Below, in pieces: positions 34,761 through 48,560 of a stretch of DNA of 64,000 nucleotides. A model generated the notes under the pieces. The model saw only the letters and a program-made list of their open reading frames with translations, made no database searches and was not told where the DNA came from. The stretch is from contig OU342806.1 in assembly GCA_910591455.2 (NCBI GenBank), positions 19,249,841 to 19,313,840 of the forward strand, read 5' to 3'. The stretch is from Pholis gunnellus. Lineage: Eukaryota > Chordata > Actinopteri > Perciformes > Pholidae. The position numbers were made by a program, and so were the translations under genes. Positions within the stretch are counted from its first letter, which is position 1; the number at the start of each line of letters is the position of its first letter.

Positions 34761-37564
34761 ATTGGGTAAGGGTATAAGGTTTAACTCAGCTGTGTAGGTT
34801 CAGTTTCACTCATGGGCAGGCTCAGGCTTTTCCTCACATTAATTATACTAATGTCACTAGATTAACAATGATTTATTGATGTTAAAGAGATAGCCACTGA
34901 TCAAACACTATGTGCCTCTGTACTGAAGGTCAACGGTTATATCTGCATTGTTAATGTGATATATAAGATGCCACATCTGATCTGTTAACATGCACATGTC
35001 TTGTGAAGGTTAACAGTCATCACCTCAATTTGTCTGTTCCTCCTATCAACGACCAACTTATGTCAAAAGCTACGTTAGCGATGGGCTGTACATGGATGAG
35101 TAGTGTTTGATGAGATGTGCGAGTGCTAGAATGTATTGCCAAATGTCAGCACGTCTTCTCCTGGTTACAGCCGTGTCAGTTACAACGAGGGAAATGAGTG
35201 CTTCACCAAAGCATGAAAAGAGCATGTCAGAAAGAATGAGCGACATGTTATGTTTGTACGTTTTTGATGACTTTGTTCCAACTTTAAGGTCACTAAATGT
35301 CCAAAAAACAGTCTCTCAAGGCTGGTTAGCAAAACTTTTAATAATTTTGTGCACAAACGGTGAACAGATCGCACAACAGGAAACTGCAGGATTGAAACAC
35401 GAATACAATTACTCATCTTCACATGAAAAAAGAATAATAATTATACATCTGCACAGTCTGAGTAATTATGGAAGGACTGAAAAAAAAGTCTGCCCTCCGT
35501 ACATTCCTCCTGTTCCTGTTCCTCCTCCAGCACAAAACCTAAAAATCCCAAGGAAGCATACTCATAATTATGTTTAACAGCACTCTACTCATCATGCAAT
35601 AACCAGACCCGGCTAGCCATAATGCATTACTGTGAGCTTATAAATAGCTAACTGTTTCATTCCACCTGTGTTTCAATGCTGCCACCCTTGTGACAGTGTT
35701 AGTGGGTGGCGAGAGGCGAGCTCTGATTAGAGAAGTTCTGTCAATCAAAGGCATCAGAGGCAAAAAAAAAAAAAGCCCATCCCATTCACTGTAATCCTGT
35801 TTGATTCATTTCTCTGTTTGTGATTTCTGTTACTTGGTTGTTGTTGGTTTTAGTCTTTCAGCTTTGAGTGAGCCTTAAGGTAAATGTTACCCAAAGGCAG
35901 AATATATTTATACTGATGATGACCTTGGACAGCTTAAATCAACATTCATGGAAATGAACAACTCTCATTCAAAGTTGGAAAACAGACAAGGTCAGACAAG
36001 TTAAATCATAGAACACCGGAGAACATTTCACATAACTGACTAAAAGAAAAAGTGAAGAAAATAAGCAAGACTTGGAAGCAATTGCAAACACGTTGAAACA
36101 AACTTACACCACCTGGAAGTTTGAAAAATATCTGTTAAGCATTGTTGCTCAAAGCACTTTATCGAATTCGATGAACAACCGAGAGACCTGTGCCCTCTGA
36201 CCTCAGAGGTCTGCTGAGTTCATATTCCTCCAGGAGATCTGAGATGTAGTTCAGTCTTTTGAGAAATGAAAAGCCACATTTTAAAATCTATTCCTTGACA
36301 GACTGTAATCCAGAGCTGATCTGTGAAAGGCTCACTTCAAGGCTTGCATTAGTTTTTCAGTTACTTGTTTGAACTTGTCTGAATCGTGCTAAATATTAAA
36401 TGTATAATAAGCCGTTATTGTCTTGATGTAATTTTAGATCTGAATGCATGACAACAGCAATTGGTATGATTTGGGTTTCACTTCATTAGAACAAAGAGCA
36501 AATATAAGCACTCGTTTTCAGGTTCTTATATTTGTCACCAAAAAAACATCGTTAGTTTAATCTTCAAAAGGAACCATCAGATAATACCTTACTAAATAAA
36601 GAGATGACAAGGGGCTAACAGTTTGCATGATGTATGGCTCCTTCTCAGTTAAAAGAGTTGACTGAACACATTTGTCAGTAACTCTTTATTATCTGCAAGA
36701 ACTTTGTAGTTGAATTCCATCCTTGGGCAACACTGTGTGTCATTGGAGAAACTACATTTATATACGGTACTACTAATTTGCAATATGCAACAAAATAAGA
36801 GAATAAGAAACTTGATAAATTGTAATCAACAAAAAAATATGTGTTGCAGCTAAGCCACAAACTTTAGAAGCTTGGTGTACCAGTAAATATTTGCTGATGA
36901 CATATGGCTATTGTTTTCCTACAATTTTTCCCTTCTAGCAACTGTGGCATGATACAACATGTTATGGTTAGGTTTAGACATACAAGTTGGTAAAGGTTAG
37001 AAAAAAGACTAATAGACAAGTTTGCCTCAAGCCACTTGATTACATCCATGCATTGAGTTGGTCAACGCATTTCCAGGGGTCCTTGGAACCTGTGTGAACA
37101 TTTGGCACATTCCATCAATGATTCAATCAATGCGCTCTCTTTGAAACTCCAGGGCTCCATGTAACCACACTGTCATTTTCCACAGTGTATCTGAATGATG
37201 GAAATGAACTAATTGGGGAAAATAGATACGGAAATTAGCAGGATTCTTCTAAATGGCATCTTAGAAACTACCCCCTTCATAATTACAGTTTATGTCAAAG
37301 CAAAGGGTTTGATTGTGACATGTGTCCTCTTGGTGCCGCTCTGTGCAGTTGCTTCTCCTCTCACATCTGTCACTTTGTTTTCCTGCTCACATTTGCACAA
37401 TTATGGATGCTCACGATTATTATAACGACTTGAAGAGACCATTAATCTCTGAGTGGATATTAGAACTAGGCCTGTTTTGTCATTTGACAATCAGAAACCA
37501 ACACACATATGTGTACATGATGATCTAAGTAACACCCATTGTAAAAAAAAAAAATCAGCTGTCC

Positions 37565-37565
<1 letters not shown>

Positions 37566-37609
<44 letters not shown>
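37566..37609. repeat. (AT)n microsatellite
   Basis: A 44-nt alternating AT tract in intergenic DNA. Confidence 0.96.
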
Positions 37610-37611
<2 letters not shown>

Positions 37612-38130
37612 CTACACCTTTTGCATTGTATTTTTGCAAGGAGCTCAAATGTCAATGTCAGTATTGATGTTTATAGTATGCTAGCAAAGTGTAAGGCTGC
37701 AGTTTCCAAAACAGACCAAACTTTTCCTCCCTGGGGACCCGACAGTGGAACGAAGCGGAGAACAGGAGGCAAAAGGTAACCGTCGCCTGCCAATAAATCA
37801 ATATGCTGCTTTATTACTTCAGAGAACAAAAGGCTCTGCTCCAAGATCGATTGCAGCTCCGAGGAGCCTCCGATAACTAAAAATGTGAATAAATATAATT
37901 CTCCTGGCATTTGGCTGCTCCGTCCCCACGACCAGATCAGCATCAATTTATTACTGATGTGATGGTTTCCGCCTGATGTGTTTTTGTATAAGCACAAATC
38001 AATCCTGAGTTTATTAGCTACTATGATGCATTGTAAAATGACATTACTAAGGGTGCCAGATGAATGCCATCCATTAGGAAGTAAGGCTGCATCGACTGTG
38101 GATATGTAGAAATTTAGAGAGAGCGAGAGC

Positions 38131-38132
<2 letters not shown>

Positions 38133-38178
<46 letters not shown>
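38133..38178. repeat. (GA)n microsatellite
   Basis: A 46-nt GA tract, preceded by imperfect GA sequence from about 38116. Confidence 0.96.
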
Positions 38179-38181
<3 letters not shown>

Positions 38182-40080
38182 TTTGAAATGTTTTGTGTGT
38201 GCATTTTTGGCAGTATACAGTATAAAGTATCTTATAGTGTTGGATCACTCCAGCATTTCAATGTTGAAGCTAATTAAACAGCACAGACCACCACAGGAAA
38301 AACAATATGAAAATAACCTATATATTATTATTCAAGTATTAAACAGCAACCATGCACCCTAATTTCACATGTTACGGATCTAGTGCACCTCGAGATTTCA
38401 TATGACTCAGTTCTATTCAGCCATTCCTTTTTCTAAAGCAAACAGAAGATGTGTCTCGGTAAACACAAGAATAGAGTGTCCTTGTAAGTCAAGCACACAG
38501 AGTGGAGGAAACCGCATGGAATCAACAGCACAGAGGATGAGAGACTGGCTTGGACTCTGCTTCCGTCCCACACGACATCATAACAGACACCGTACAGACA
38601 GCTGTACCATGCTTGACTTCCAATGCCGCTCACAAGTCATCAAAAGCACATTTTGTGCTAATTTTATAACATTATCATTAATGATTACGACGCCATAATA
38701 TGCTACATGCCGAGCTGCATGCGAGGGCCGGTGGGTTTAACAGTAATGGGAAGCTGCATGGCAAACTAATGCAATGCTGCATGTATAATGTACCATACAG
38801 CCTTAATCATGATGTGTTATACTGCATAGCACTCTAATATTGCGTTTGCAATGCATGTAAAGCTCATAAACTGGAGAGAAATGATAAGGTTGCATACACG
38901 GAGCCATATATTTCTGCTGTTTTCTCTGCCTCTGTTACAAGGAAAGGGAATCCGCAGAGCACACATCTGATTAGATTTGATGAACCCTGTTGGATCGAGG
39001 AGAAAGTGGAACACCAAGACATTTGCATTGAGTCCACAGAGTCCACATGGCATTGAATACAGAAAATAAAATAAGGAGGGATAGAGGGAGAGAAAAAGGG
39101 AGTCTTTCCGTCATTTTCATCCCGATAAATTATTGATTGCATTCAATACCCCGGAATAACTCAAGCAGCTTGTCTGTGTTTGTTTGCACCGCTGTGCATC
39201 AATGCAAGTGATGGTCAATAGCCAGACTTTAATATTAATACACATACTGCTCTGGCCTACAAACACGCATTTAGAGACGAGATGAAAGACAAACGACAAG
39301 GCACACAGGAATGCGGCCGGGCTTAATGGGATAATTGGATGAGAAACTGTCATTCCACCTGGTGAGTGACTGTTGGTGAGACGCAAGCGGCTAGACAGCA
39401 ACAAAAAAAAACAACCTAATCAGCCTGGCCCACTGAGAGCCATTTTATGCTGCAACATCAATTACTAAAGAATTGCTTTAGGGATCCTCTGGCCAGGCTT
39501 TCCAATGCATCACTTATTAGACAATCCTTTGCTGTGACATGTACTCATCAGAGGACTGAGGCAGCGGCGCTAGACAAGGTCATTTATGAATTATTTGGAT
39601 TTGTGTCACACATTTACAAATACGCTGCTCCACAGTCAATGACTGAGTCTGTCTGTGTGTTAAGAGAGTGAAGCCTGAAATCAGCACTATTTGTTATATG
39701 GATAACTGAGGTCATGCAGTGCTGTGATGCTTGAATCAAATATGACTTACCTACTTAATGCTCATCAAACACGAGACATAATAATGCTAATTCTGTTCAC
39801 ATGCAATTATTTAAATTGGGCTCATCCTGTAATAATTCATAAAGGTAAAATAGGACGGAAGACCCAAATTGTATGAAAGGGAAAATCAGCTTTAAAAAGA
39901 GTTTGATGAAAATGAAATGCCTATTAATTTACCTTTATTCATCTTAATTACATAATTGCTGATGTCACGGCTGTTACTGTGCGATGAGTGATTTTCTTTC
40001 TATAGCTGTGGTAGGAGGAATTTCACATATTCTACTTATAGTTTCTCTTTACGGAATTCAGAGCAAATCTATGATGGAGG

Positions 40081-40220
40081 GATTGCCTCCACACTGACTG
40101 CCCTTGGTATGGTCAATGCTGACCCTGCGGCAAACAGCTAACGGCGCTAACAGCGCCAAACAACAGCAACAGTGCTGACAGAACCTACAATGTTTACCTG
40201 ACAGGAAACAGGAGGACGGG
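40081..40220. repeat. dispersed repeat, related to 8246-8420
   Basis: A direct-orientation relative of the intron 2 segment, sharing cagctaacgg(t/c)gcta, acagcagcaacag-like and acaggaaacaggaggacgg-like blocks. GC-rich compared with its surroundings. Confidence 0.6.
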
Positions 40221-40844
40221 AGGACGTTAACAGCTGTAGCCGCCGTACGAGCACAGAGCCTAGCGGCGGCTATTAGCTGGCCAGCAGGAAACACAAACAG
40301 GGACTCGCATGCACGTGCGGCCAGACTTGCTAACTCAAACACAGTGCACATCAGGAAAGACTGACCAAACTTTACCTAAATGCAGAGAAGTCTCAATATG
40401 TCATCAGCACTCAATAGTGCCACTAGTGGTCGAAAACTCTTCAGGTTAGCTTTAAAGTACCTAGTTGTACAAATATACTGTATATGCCGTATTGTGTTCA
40501 AATCGTAAGTGTTGAAAGCTATGGTATCAAGAAAACCCTCTAAGTCATCTTCATGTGATTCTTATGGAGATGCCTCATGACTTATCAAGCTTACTGCCAC
40601 ATGTTGATTGTATCTTTATGATATTACGAGATAGCAGGTTTTATCTCTCCTTGGGCTCCCCTGCTCCTCATTTGACACCAGTTTAATTGAAAAACCCCAG
40701 AAATCAATAACATATTCCAAGATCAAATGAGATGATTGTATGAATGTATCGAGTTGTTCTGGTCCATTATCACAGATCTTGACTTCATGTCATGATATGA
40801 GCCACTATTTATGTTGATTTGTATGTATTATTCCCCTCATAAAA

Positions 40845-41030
40845 GCCGGAGGGGTGTAGGAGGACCCAATCACACGGAGGTAGATGAAGTTTAACAGGTT
40901 TATTGTGATGTTACTGTAGACGGAGATGTGTTGGCAGGCAAGCAGGAATCCTGGAGCACAGGGAATAAACAACAATTTACTTGGTTAACACGCACACAAG
41001 GAGAACTATCACACAGGTCTGAGGATGCTT
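40845..41030. repeat. possible antisense LTR-retroelement fragment
   Basis: The sequence gtgtaggaggacccaatcac followed by gaagtttaacaggtttattg resembles, in reverse, the 3' part of a teleost LTR (compare the ttgggtcct and poly(A)-type sequence in the element at 57035-57493). No ends are visible. Confidence 0.3.
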
Positions 41031-42183
41031 GTTTTGATTGTTTTATTTTGATTAATTCTTTGAATTGCTATAAATCAGATAATTAAATACAACATATATC
41101 ACAAGTTAAAGTGCACCAAATCTTCATCTATGAATGCTTGTGAATGATCATAGATCATTTTGTATGTTAATAAAAGAAAGAAAAGAACAAATCCAATCAG
41201 AAACAGGTACTTAAAATGATGATTCAAGAATAGGCCAGTTCATTAAAAAAAGCAATACTTGTGTGTGTGTGTTTGTTGAAAAAGCTCCCCATCCAATGAC
41301 ACCCACACATACATTTGGAGCAGCCTGAAGTGCTGGGAAATGATCCTTAGGAGCCTCAGTGGCACTTGAAATGTCGCTGTTGACACGCTCAGGATGCTGT
41401 TCCTCGCAAACTCGTGGTGATATGCGTCAGCAATCAGAGAGACAAGATGCGTACCAAACAGCCGGGATAATTACGGTTGAACCAACAAACATAATCAATG
41501 CACAATCAGGCTGTATTGTGGCAAACAACTGAAAAAGCCTGAAAAAGCCTGTCTTCATTTTCTGTATCCAAGTGTTTGTTGGTGGGGATGACATGTGTTG
41601 CCTGCATTCAAATGAGTATTTTGCACAAAAGAAACCTCAAACATGAAATGAGTATACTTTTTCAGTGGTGTCTTTATCCCAGACCTCATAGGCTACATAT
41701 TAATAGTGACATTCTGTTCATCTTGTGAAAATTATATGTTACAAAAAGAAAAGTAAAAAAACCATTTGACCGATGCAATGCACTAATCAAATGGAGGACC
41801 TGTTAGTCAATCTGCAATCCCCTAGTTGTGATCATGGGAGAACAACCAACTGTTATCAATAGGGATGTACCCCCTTTTTTAGGACCAAGTACAACGACTT
41901 CAATATGGGAACTTGCCAAAAGTGATTACTAATATGAGTACTTAATAAGACCATTACAGTTCTTCCAAAGACTTTGAAAATGTGTTTTACTCTCATCGGA
42001 TGTTCCTCACTTTCTGACTGTAATAAATGAATGATACAAAATGATGCTAACCTTTTAACATTGAACTTTGTCTTTTCCTGATACAAACAGAGCATAGCTC
42101 GCAGTAAAGATGTTAACTATTCTGTTTCAAAGAAACATTAAAAATACAAAATAAAAAGCTGAGCAAAACCCAAACTGGTGCAA

Positions 42184-42207
42184 CCCCCCCCCCCCCCCCC
42201 CCCCCCC
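42184..42207. repeat. poly-C run (24 C)
   Basis: A C homopolymer in intergenic DNA; its length is uncertain in assemblies. Confidence 0.95.
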
Positions 42208-44407
42208 AAGAAAACAGCTGTGTCCCAATTCCATGCCACATTCTAAAAAGGTTTAGAGTATGTGGTGTGCTCACACTGAAAAGTGACTAAATGAAGTGCA
42301 CTCAAAGATGTCAATAACCAGACGATCTGCTTGATTTTTGTGCGTGCTCTTGACAGACACTATTAACTCATAATACAATGTGCCAAAGACAGATGAGTTA
42401 CCAGTAGATATAAAAAAGTAATTTAGGCAAATGGTGGATTGTGTTGAGACAGCTTAATAAAGATCTTGGAACAACAACAACAAAAAACAATGGGCCAATA
42501 ATGGCAATAGGCCTTAATTGAGAAAAAAAATCAAAACGTGCTTACTCTTTGCAAAGTTTAAAGTCACAGTTTGATTTACATGCATTGCAATTGGTGCGCC
42601 ATTTCCTGTAAATACAAAAGATGGGTTCCTTAAATAATTTGCAAACACAGTAAGCTATGAAAAAAAGTTCAGTGGCTACTGTATACTCATTTGATATTTT
42701 ATGGAATTGGGACACAGCTACAATGACAATACGTATACCGTGCATACTATATATTACTGGTAAGGAGAATGGAATTGGGAAGAACTGTGTCTGGTGTCAT
42801 TGTGGAGGGCCAAAGGAGAAATGGAAGTCTATATAATCTAAAAATAACAAAAAGGACTAAAAGCAGAGCTAACCTGAACCATATTGTGGTGAGTCTGTAG
42901 GTCAGAAAATCTGATGAAGCTTGCTGTCCAAACCTCCACATGGTTGCCAAAGGGTGTGTTAAATTACCTGACAGCCTTCTATATATCATGCACTGTTATC
43001 CCCTCCCATAGCTGCACTGATGGAAAAAAGCCAGTAATGCCATGAGAAAAATACAGACCCATACAGTAGATTAGACAGCACATGTGTCTCTAACTTTAAT
43101 ATGAATCAAACTGGTGAAGCAGCATTTGAGAAAGTATAAACATTTTGATGCAAAACAGTGAGTTCAAATTATGAGTTTTAGTTTAATTACAATTGTTTCT
43201 ATTGCAGAGGCATTCAAATCTGTCAAATGAGGCAGGGTAGCTTCGGCTTTAATTAAGGAATGCTATCATTGTAATCATTTGTAATCATAAACAAGAGTTA
43301 AAAGCTGTACAAGACGCTTTGGAGAGAGGAATATATTGATTGAAGGGAGAGATAAGAAATTAATGACCCATGTGTCCCAGATTGAATAATCAATTTCAAT
43401 TAATATCAATTTCACAGTGCAGCTGCTCGGTAACAGTTCCTCAGATCTGCTTTTGGCGCTCATTTTTCAACCACTCGGGGAGAACACACATTGAGGGAGT
43501 GCAGAGACTGTGCAGGAGGGAATAAGCACCTCCCTGGGGCATAAGGCACAGTTATATAGGTCTCTGATCCTGTTCTGCCACAGGTTGTTAATGTGAGTTC
43601 CACTGACCCCCAACTCAAACCACCTATTGTCTTATCTTCATTTGAGGAAAATATCAACAAGCACACACATTTTGCTCCTCGTCCTGGCAGAGCAGAGAGC
43701 AAGAAATTGCTAGAGCTGCGTTAGAGACCTCAGTGTTCTCATTTGGCCTTGAATGAATACATCGCAAAACCATCCATCATTCAAGTCTTATTCGGAATGA
43801 CAACGATGAGGTGCTCCAATATGTGTGTACGCGTGCATCTGTGCATGCACCTACATGCTGTGGAGAGGTAACAATCTCCCTCGAGAAGTGCAAGTGATAT
43901 TTTGAATCCAAATTGAATGGATAGGGTGATTGCGCTGCGAGAGCACATCTCAATAGGCATGGCCTTATCAGGGAAATAATAAGGAAAAAATTAGACGCGC
44001 AGACTGTCAGATGCAAGAAAGAAAAGTCTGAACCAATTGAACCAAAGGAGATGCTTATTAGAGAGGTTCAATTTGCATATATTGCATGTCATGTCAAAAA
44101 CTATATAAAAAAAGCCCTTCGCTGTATCTGCTGAAATTGCTCCTTGATCAGAGTGAATGAATTTGACAGAACGGTGACGTTATGGGTATCTGGCGGAAAT
44201 AAATAGTTTCTGGGACATTTATCATACATAGCAGCAGAGCAAGTTTCTCTCCCAGATTGGTTTGACCATGAGGGGAGTGAGTGGAAAAGGCTATACTTTA
44301 ATGCAATTTGCACCAATTTCTGTTTTCTTAAAACCTGTCTTGACAAATAAAAACGTAGAAATTAGGTGGTACAGAAAGTATGCAGTTAGGTCATTTTAGA
44401 TCTATAG

Positions 44408-46646
44408 CAGTGGTCACCAACCACCGGGCCGCGGACCGGTACTGGTCCGTGGGTCATTTGGTACTGGGACGCACCGAAAGAATAAATCACTTTAATTGTT
44501 TTCATTTGATTGATTATCAGTCTGAAAGATGTTTTATTTTGAAAAATGACCGGATTCTCTCCCAATGACATGCGCCTGAGCGTCTTGACGCTTGTCTCGG
44601 TCACGTGATATGAGACCTCAAAAATTAAGCCCACAAGTTAGCGAAAATGAGTAAAAAACAAATGTCTTTGAAGAGCTTCTTTGCAAAAGGGAAAAGGCCC
44701 ACTGAGGAGACAGAAGAAGAGCCTACAACAAAGAAAAAGAAAGCTTAATTTAACAGACAATATCAGGAGTCTTGCTTAAAATACGGGTTTATCCCGACAG
44801 GTAATTCTCACGCACCAAGCCCGCTCTGCATATGTGGTGACAGGCTAGCTAATGAGGCAATGAAGCCTTCAAAACTGCTTCGGCACATGGAGACCAAGCG
44901 CCCTGCATTAAAAGACAAGCCTTTGGAGTTTTTTGAAAGAAAAGAAATGTGAACACGAAGGACAGAAGCAATTACTGAGGGCCACCACATCAACAAATGC
45001 GAGTGCACTGAGAGTATCATACTTAGTGGCTAACCGTATTGCTAAGGCTAAGAAACCATTTAATATTGGTGAAGAATTGATCCTTCCCGCTGCTATGGAC
45101 ATTTGCCGTGAACTCCTGGGAGAGGCTGCAGTTAAAAAGATAGCGCAGGTGCCTCTTTTGGCCAGCACCGTCACTAGGCGTATTGAGGAAATAGCAGAGG
45201 ACATTGAGACACAATTGAGGATTAAGAAGTCACCGTGGTACGCAATCCAGGTTGACGAGTCTACTGATATTGAAAACAAGGCAATACTACTTGTTTATGT
45301 ACGATATCTTTATCAGGAGGATGTGCATGAGGATATGTTATGTGCATTATTGTTGCCAACCAACACCACAGCTGCAGAACTATTCCAAGTCTCTGAATGA
45401 TTACATATCAGGACAACTGAATTGGTCCATTTGTGTTGCCGTATGCACGTGACGGAGCTGCTGCCATGACTGGACGGCTTTCTAGTCTAACTGCTAGGAT
45501 TAAGGAGGTTGCACCTGAATGTGAGTCTATGTACTGTGTCATTCACAGGGAAATGCTGGCAAGCCGACAAATGTCACCTGAACTGAACAGCATATTGAAT
45601 GATGTGGTTAAAGTTATTACATAGCACATGCCCTCAACTCCCGTCTGTTTGAGCAGCTTTGTGAGGAGATGGACGCAAAGCACAAACGCCTTCTCTTGTA
45701 CACAGAAATAAGTTGGCTATCCAGAGGGAGATCGCTGGCCAGAGTTGTTTGAGTTACGAGAGCCCCTGCAGAGATTTATTTCAGAAAAGAAATTCACCAC
45801 TGGCAGCACATTTCAGTGACGAGGAATGGGTCGCAAAACTCGCTTACCTGTGCGACATTTTCAACCTGCATAATGAACTCAATCTGTCACTTCAGGGGAA
45901 AATGACAACAGTCTTCAAATTGGCAGATAAAGTAGCTGCATTCAAAGCCAAACTGGAATTGTGGGGTCGGCGAGTGGACAGAGGGATATTTGACATGTTT
46001 CAAACATTAGCAGGGATTTTGGAAGAGACTGAGTCTGGGCCTTCATTCTCCCAGCTGGTGCACGATCACCTGTCTTTGCTTTTAAAAGAGTTTGAGCGTT
46101 ACTTCCCAGCCACAAAAGACCCATGAACTGCGAAGGAATGGATCCGCGAACCATTTTTGAACAAACCAGCTGAATCGAGCTTATCCGTGCTAGAGGAAGA
46201 TCAGAGGAAGATCAGGAAGATATTTGAGACAACAACTCTGCTGGTGTTTTGGATTAAAACCCAGGCCGAATATCCTGAGATCGCCACAAAAGCACTGAAA
46301 ACCCTGCTTCCATTTCCAACATCCTATCTTTGTGAAGCGGGATTTTCTGCAGTGACAGTAATCAAAACAAAATTACGGAGTAGACTGGACATAAGGAACA
46401 CACTTCAGGTGTCATTGTCTCCCATTACCCCTAGATGGGACCGTCTCATTGCAGAGAAACAGGCTCAGGGCTCCCACTGATTCAGCGTTATGGTTAGTGT
46501 AATTTGTATGCATTTTATATTTGTTTTCATGCCAGTCGTATCATTTTATTTAGCCGTGTTTATCTGCCACACCTTGAATGCCGGTCCGTGAAAATATTGT
46601 CTTACATGAAATCGGTCCGTGGCGCAATAAAGGTGGGGGACCGCTG
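44408..46646 (+). mobile_element. hAT-superfamily DNA transposon, complete ends, inactive
   Basis: The element is 2239 bp. The left end CAGTGGTCACCAACC and the reverse complement of the right end, CAGCGGTCCCCCACC, form terminal inverted repeats. It is flanked by a perfect 8-bp target duplication ATCTATAG (44400-44407 and 46647-46654), the hallmark of hAT transposition. The subterminal word GGTCCGTG occurs at 44444-44451, 46583-46590 and 46614-46621 and may be a transposase-binding motif. The interior encodes a broken transposase related to the SCAND3/ZBED5/FAM200 group of domesticated hAT genes. The ends and TSD are seen directly; the family placement rests on remembered protein similarity. 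Confidence 0.95.
44647..46480 (+). pseudogene. hAT transposase pseudogene (SCAND3/ZBED5-like)
   Basis: The reading frame starts at ATG 44647 (MSKKQMSLKSFFAKGKR) and ends at TGA 46478-46480 (KQAQGSH). It is broken by a premature TAA at 44746-44748, frame changes near 44930, 45386, 45448, 45620 and 45750, and a TGA at 46124-46126. The BED-type zinc finger (about 44800-44900) looks damaged: the first cysteine pair is spaced C-x-C, and a histidine position reads arginine (METKRP). Recognisable catalytic-core blocks remain: QVDESTDIENKAILLVYVRY, DGAAAMTGRL, CVIHREMLASR, WLSRGRSLARV, and the C-terminal dimerisation region with LLPFPTSYLCEAGFSA. A few hundred residues survive as readable pieces, suggesting a moderately recent copy. 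It cannot make an active transposase. Confidence 0.93.
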
Positions 46647-48431
46647 ATCTATAGGCTTCTCTGCCTCCTGCAATGGTCCATCCCACCACTTAACTGGCTT
46701 TGGACGAATTGCTAAATTGGCGAAAGCCCATCATGCTGCAGTACTAATGTGCTCATCTTCACATTCCAGCATTCTGCAGCCTGGCAACTGGCTTCCACTG
46801 TAAAGTTGACGTTTGGTCTCAGGCCTCAGCTCCCAAAAGTCATCTTCGTGGTTAACTTAGAAAGTGAAAGAAAAAGAGACTTCAGACGGATCAGCCCTGT
46901 CTCAAATGGCGCCGAATTGCCTGACAAATTTCTGTCAACCTCTCTTTGAGATGTGTAGCCAGAGGGCCCCTAATGTCAAGTGCCTTTGACACTTAAGACA
47001 AATGATGCACTCAGCCCACGTTCCAGAAAATTTCAACGTCACAGATGGATGTGTGGCAGACTGGTGCCTGCACGGACACACAGGAATTTAAATACATCAT
47101 CACCGTCATCATCGCCATCACCACGTTCACGTTCACTGACTCCAAAAAGCCAGTATGGGTTGGCTTATCATTTGCTCAGGCACCGCTGCCTTTCAAAATG
47201 TACAAGCATTAATTAAGAAACCATTATGAGCCCAAAGTCCATCAGAAATGTGGACATTATGCAGAGTGACACCCCATTATATGAGCCTTCGTTGTGTTTC
47301 GTATGCAAGAGTTGTAACAATTTCTTGTGGGTTTATGTAAAAAGAGCAGCGAAGCCATCTGTTTGGTAGCGGTTCAGGATGCAGAGCGAATATTAATAAG
47401 GGCACCAGTGTTCTCGGTAATGTGTCATCTCGCAGCTCCATCAGATAAGCCTGAACAGCAGGATATCATGTAAAGTTATGTCATAACTATCAATCTGACA
47501 AAAACAGGTACAGCATTTTGTCTCTCTGCTGGTAATCCTACCTTTCCTTACATGACATATCCAGCTACATTGCAGCCCATTAGCTCTACAGAGAGTCATT
47601 TTCACAAGTATTTACTGCTTTCAAGCACTGGAATTTCAATGGAAGGTTACTGCAGGCCTCACAATGCAATTTCTACTGGCAATTTTTACTATCCAATACC
47701 TGTGCGGACACACCATTCACAGTCAGGATTTCGTCAGTAAAAGATGCAAGACGTTACGTGTACTTGCTTTATTAACTATCCATTTGCAGACCATCCTGTT
47801 TTTTTTTTGTTGTTTTTTTTTTTAACAGGGTGAATCACTGGCTCTTGTCCAGCTTTGACTGATAATGAAGTCTGGTCTTCTCAAAAGAGCAAGGTAGTTT
47901 TGAATTTGTGAGATCAGACCGGGTAGCAAATTTGGAATTTGTTCAGGGTCTCTTAATGTGAAGCTTTCATTTCAAGGTGACATCATTGCGAGGGACGTGG
48001 GATCATGTTAAAAAACGGAAGGCTTCAGGATCAGATGTTTGCTACCTGAGGACACGCTCATTTGTAGTGATTATAGACACATCACTTCTGAATCTCAATA
48101 GCAACAGATTGAGTCATAAATAAATCAGCGGGGAGGTCAAATGAAAGGCACACAGCTCCCAACACTTCCTTGTAAGGTTGCACAGCCCTTTCTAATCTTT
48201 ATCTTCAGCCTTCACGCCAAAATCAAACAGGGAACAGAAAACGACAGAGAAACAAGATTCATCACAAATCCCTCTAAGCCTTTATCGAATAAATGCTCAC
48301 TCACAATGAACCTGGCGCACTGGAACAGAAAAACAAGAACTTCACACACACACCTCAAATCTAAAAAGAAAACGGGTGGAAAAAACGGCCCTGCAGATGT
48401 TCATGAATACATAGAGAATTATATTTCATCA

Positions 48432-48560
48432 TAAGGCTGCAACTAATTGTTATTTTCATCATTAGTCTATTGGTTCATTTTTTGGTCCACCTTTTTTAAT
48501 TGTTTGATTTATAAAATGTAAAAAAGCAAATACAAGAAGATGTGACATCTTCATTTATTA
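48432..48560. repeat. dispersed teleost repeat fragment (ggctgcaacta start)
   Basis: Starts ataaggctgcaactaattgt, then tattttcatcattagtc and ttgatttataaaatgtaaaa. This order is that of a very common teleost repeat that I recall beginning 'ggctgcaactaacgatta'. Only the left part is present and it is diverged. Confidence 0.55.

Larger units (their letters stand above)
32670..44399. other. intergenic region downstream of brinp3
   Basis: No gene recognised. It contains dispersed repeats (34540-34760, 40081-40220), TA and GA microsatellites, a C-run and an LTR-like fragment near 40850-41030. Blocks at about 37780-38100 and 38640-39990 read like conserved regulatory DNA: AT-balanced, free of repeats, rich in TAATTA-, ATTAAT- and TGCAT-type words. 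Conservation cannot be judged from one sequence. Confidence 0.6.

Noticed and set aside
35107..35577. 156-residue open frame in intergenic DNA, + strand
   Set aside because: No recognisable domain, low-complexity and cysteine/serine-scattered composition, no splice or promoter context. Consistent with chance.
37671..38204. 177-residue open frame on the minus strand
   Set aside because: Its amino end is a translation of the GA microsatellite (SLSLSL...), and the remainder matches no family. The region reads better as non-coding.
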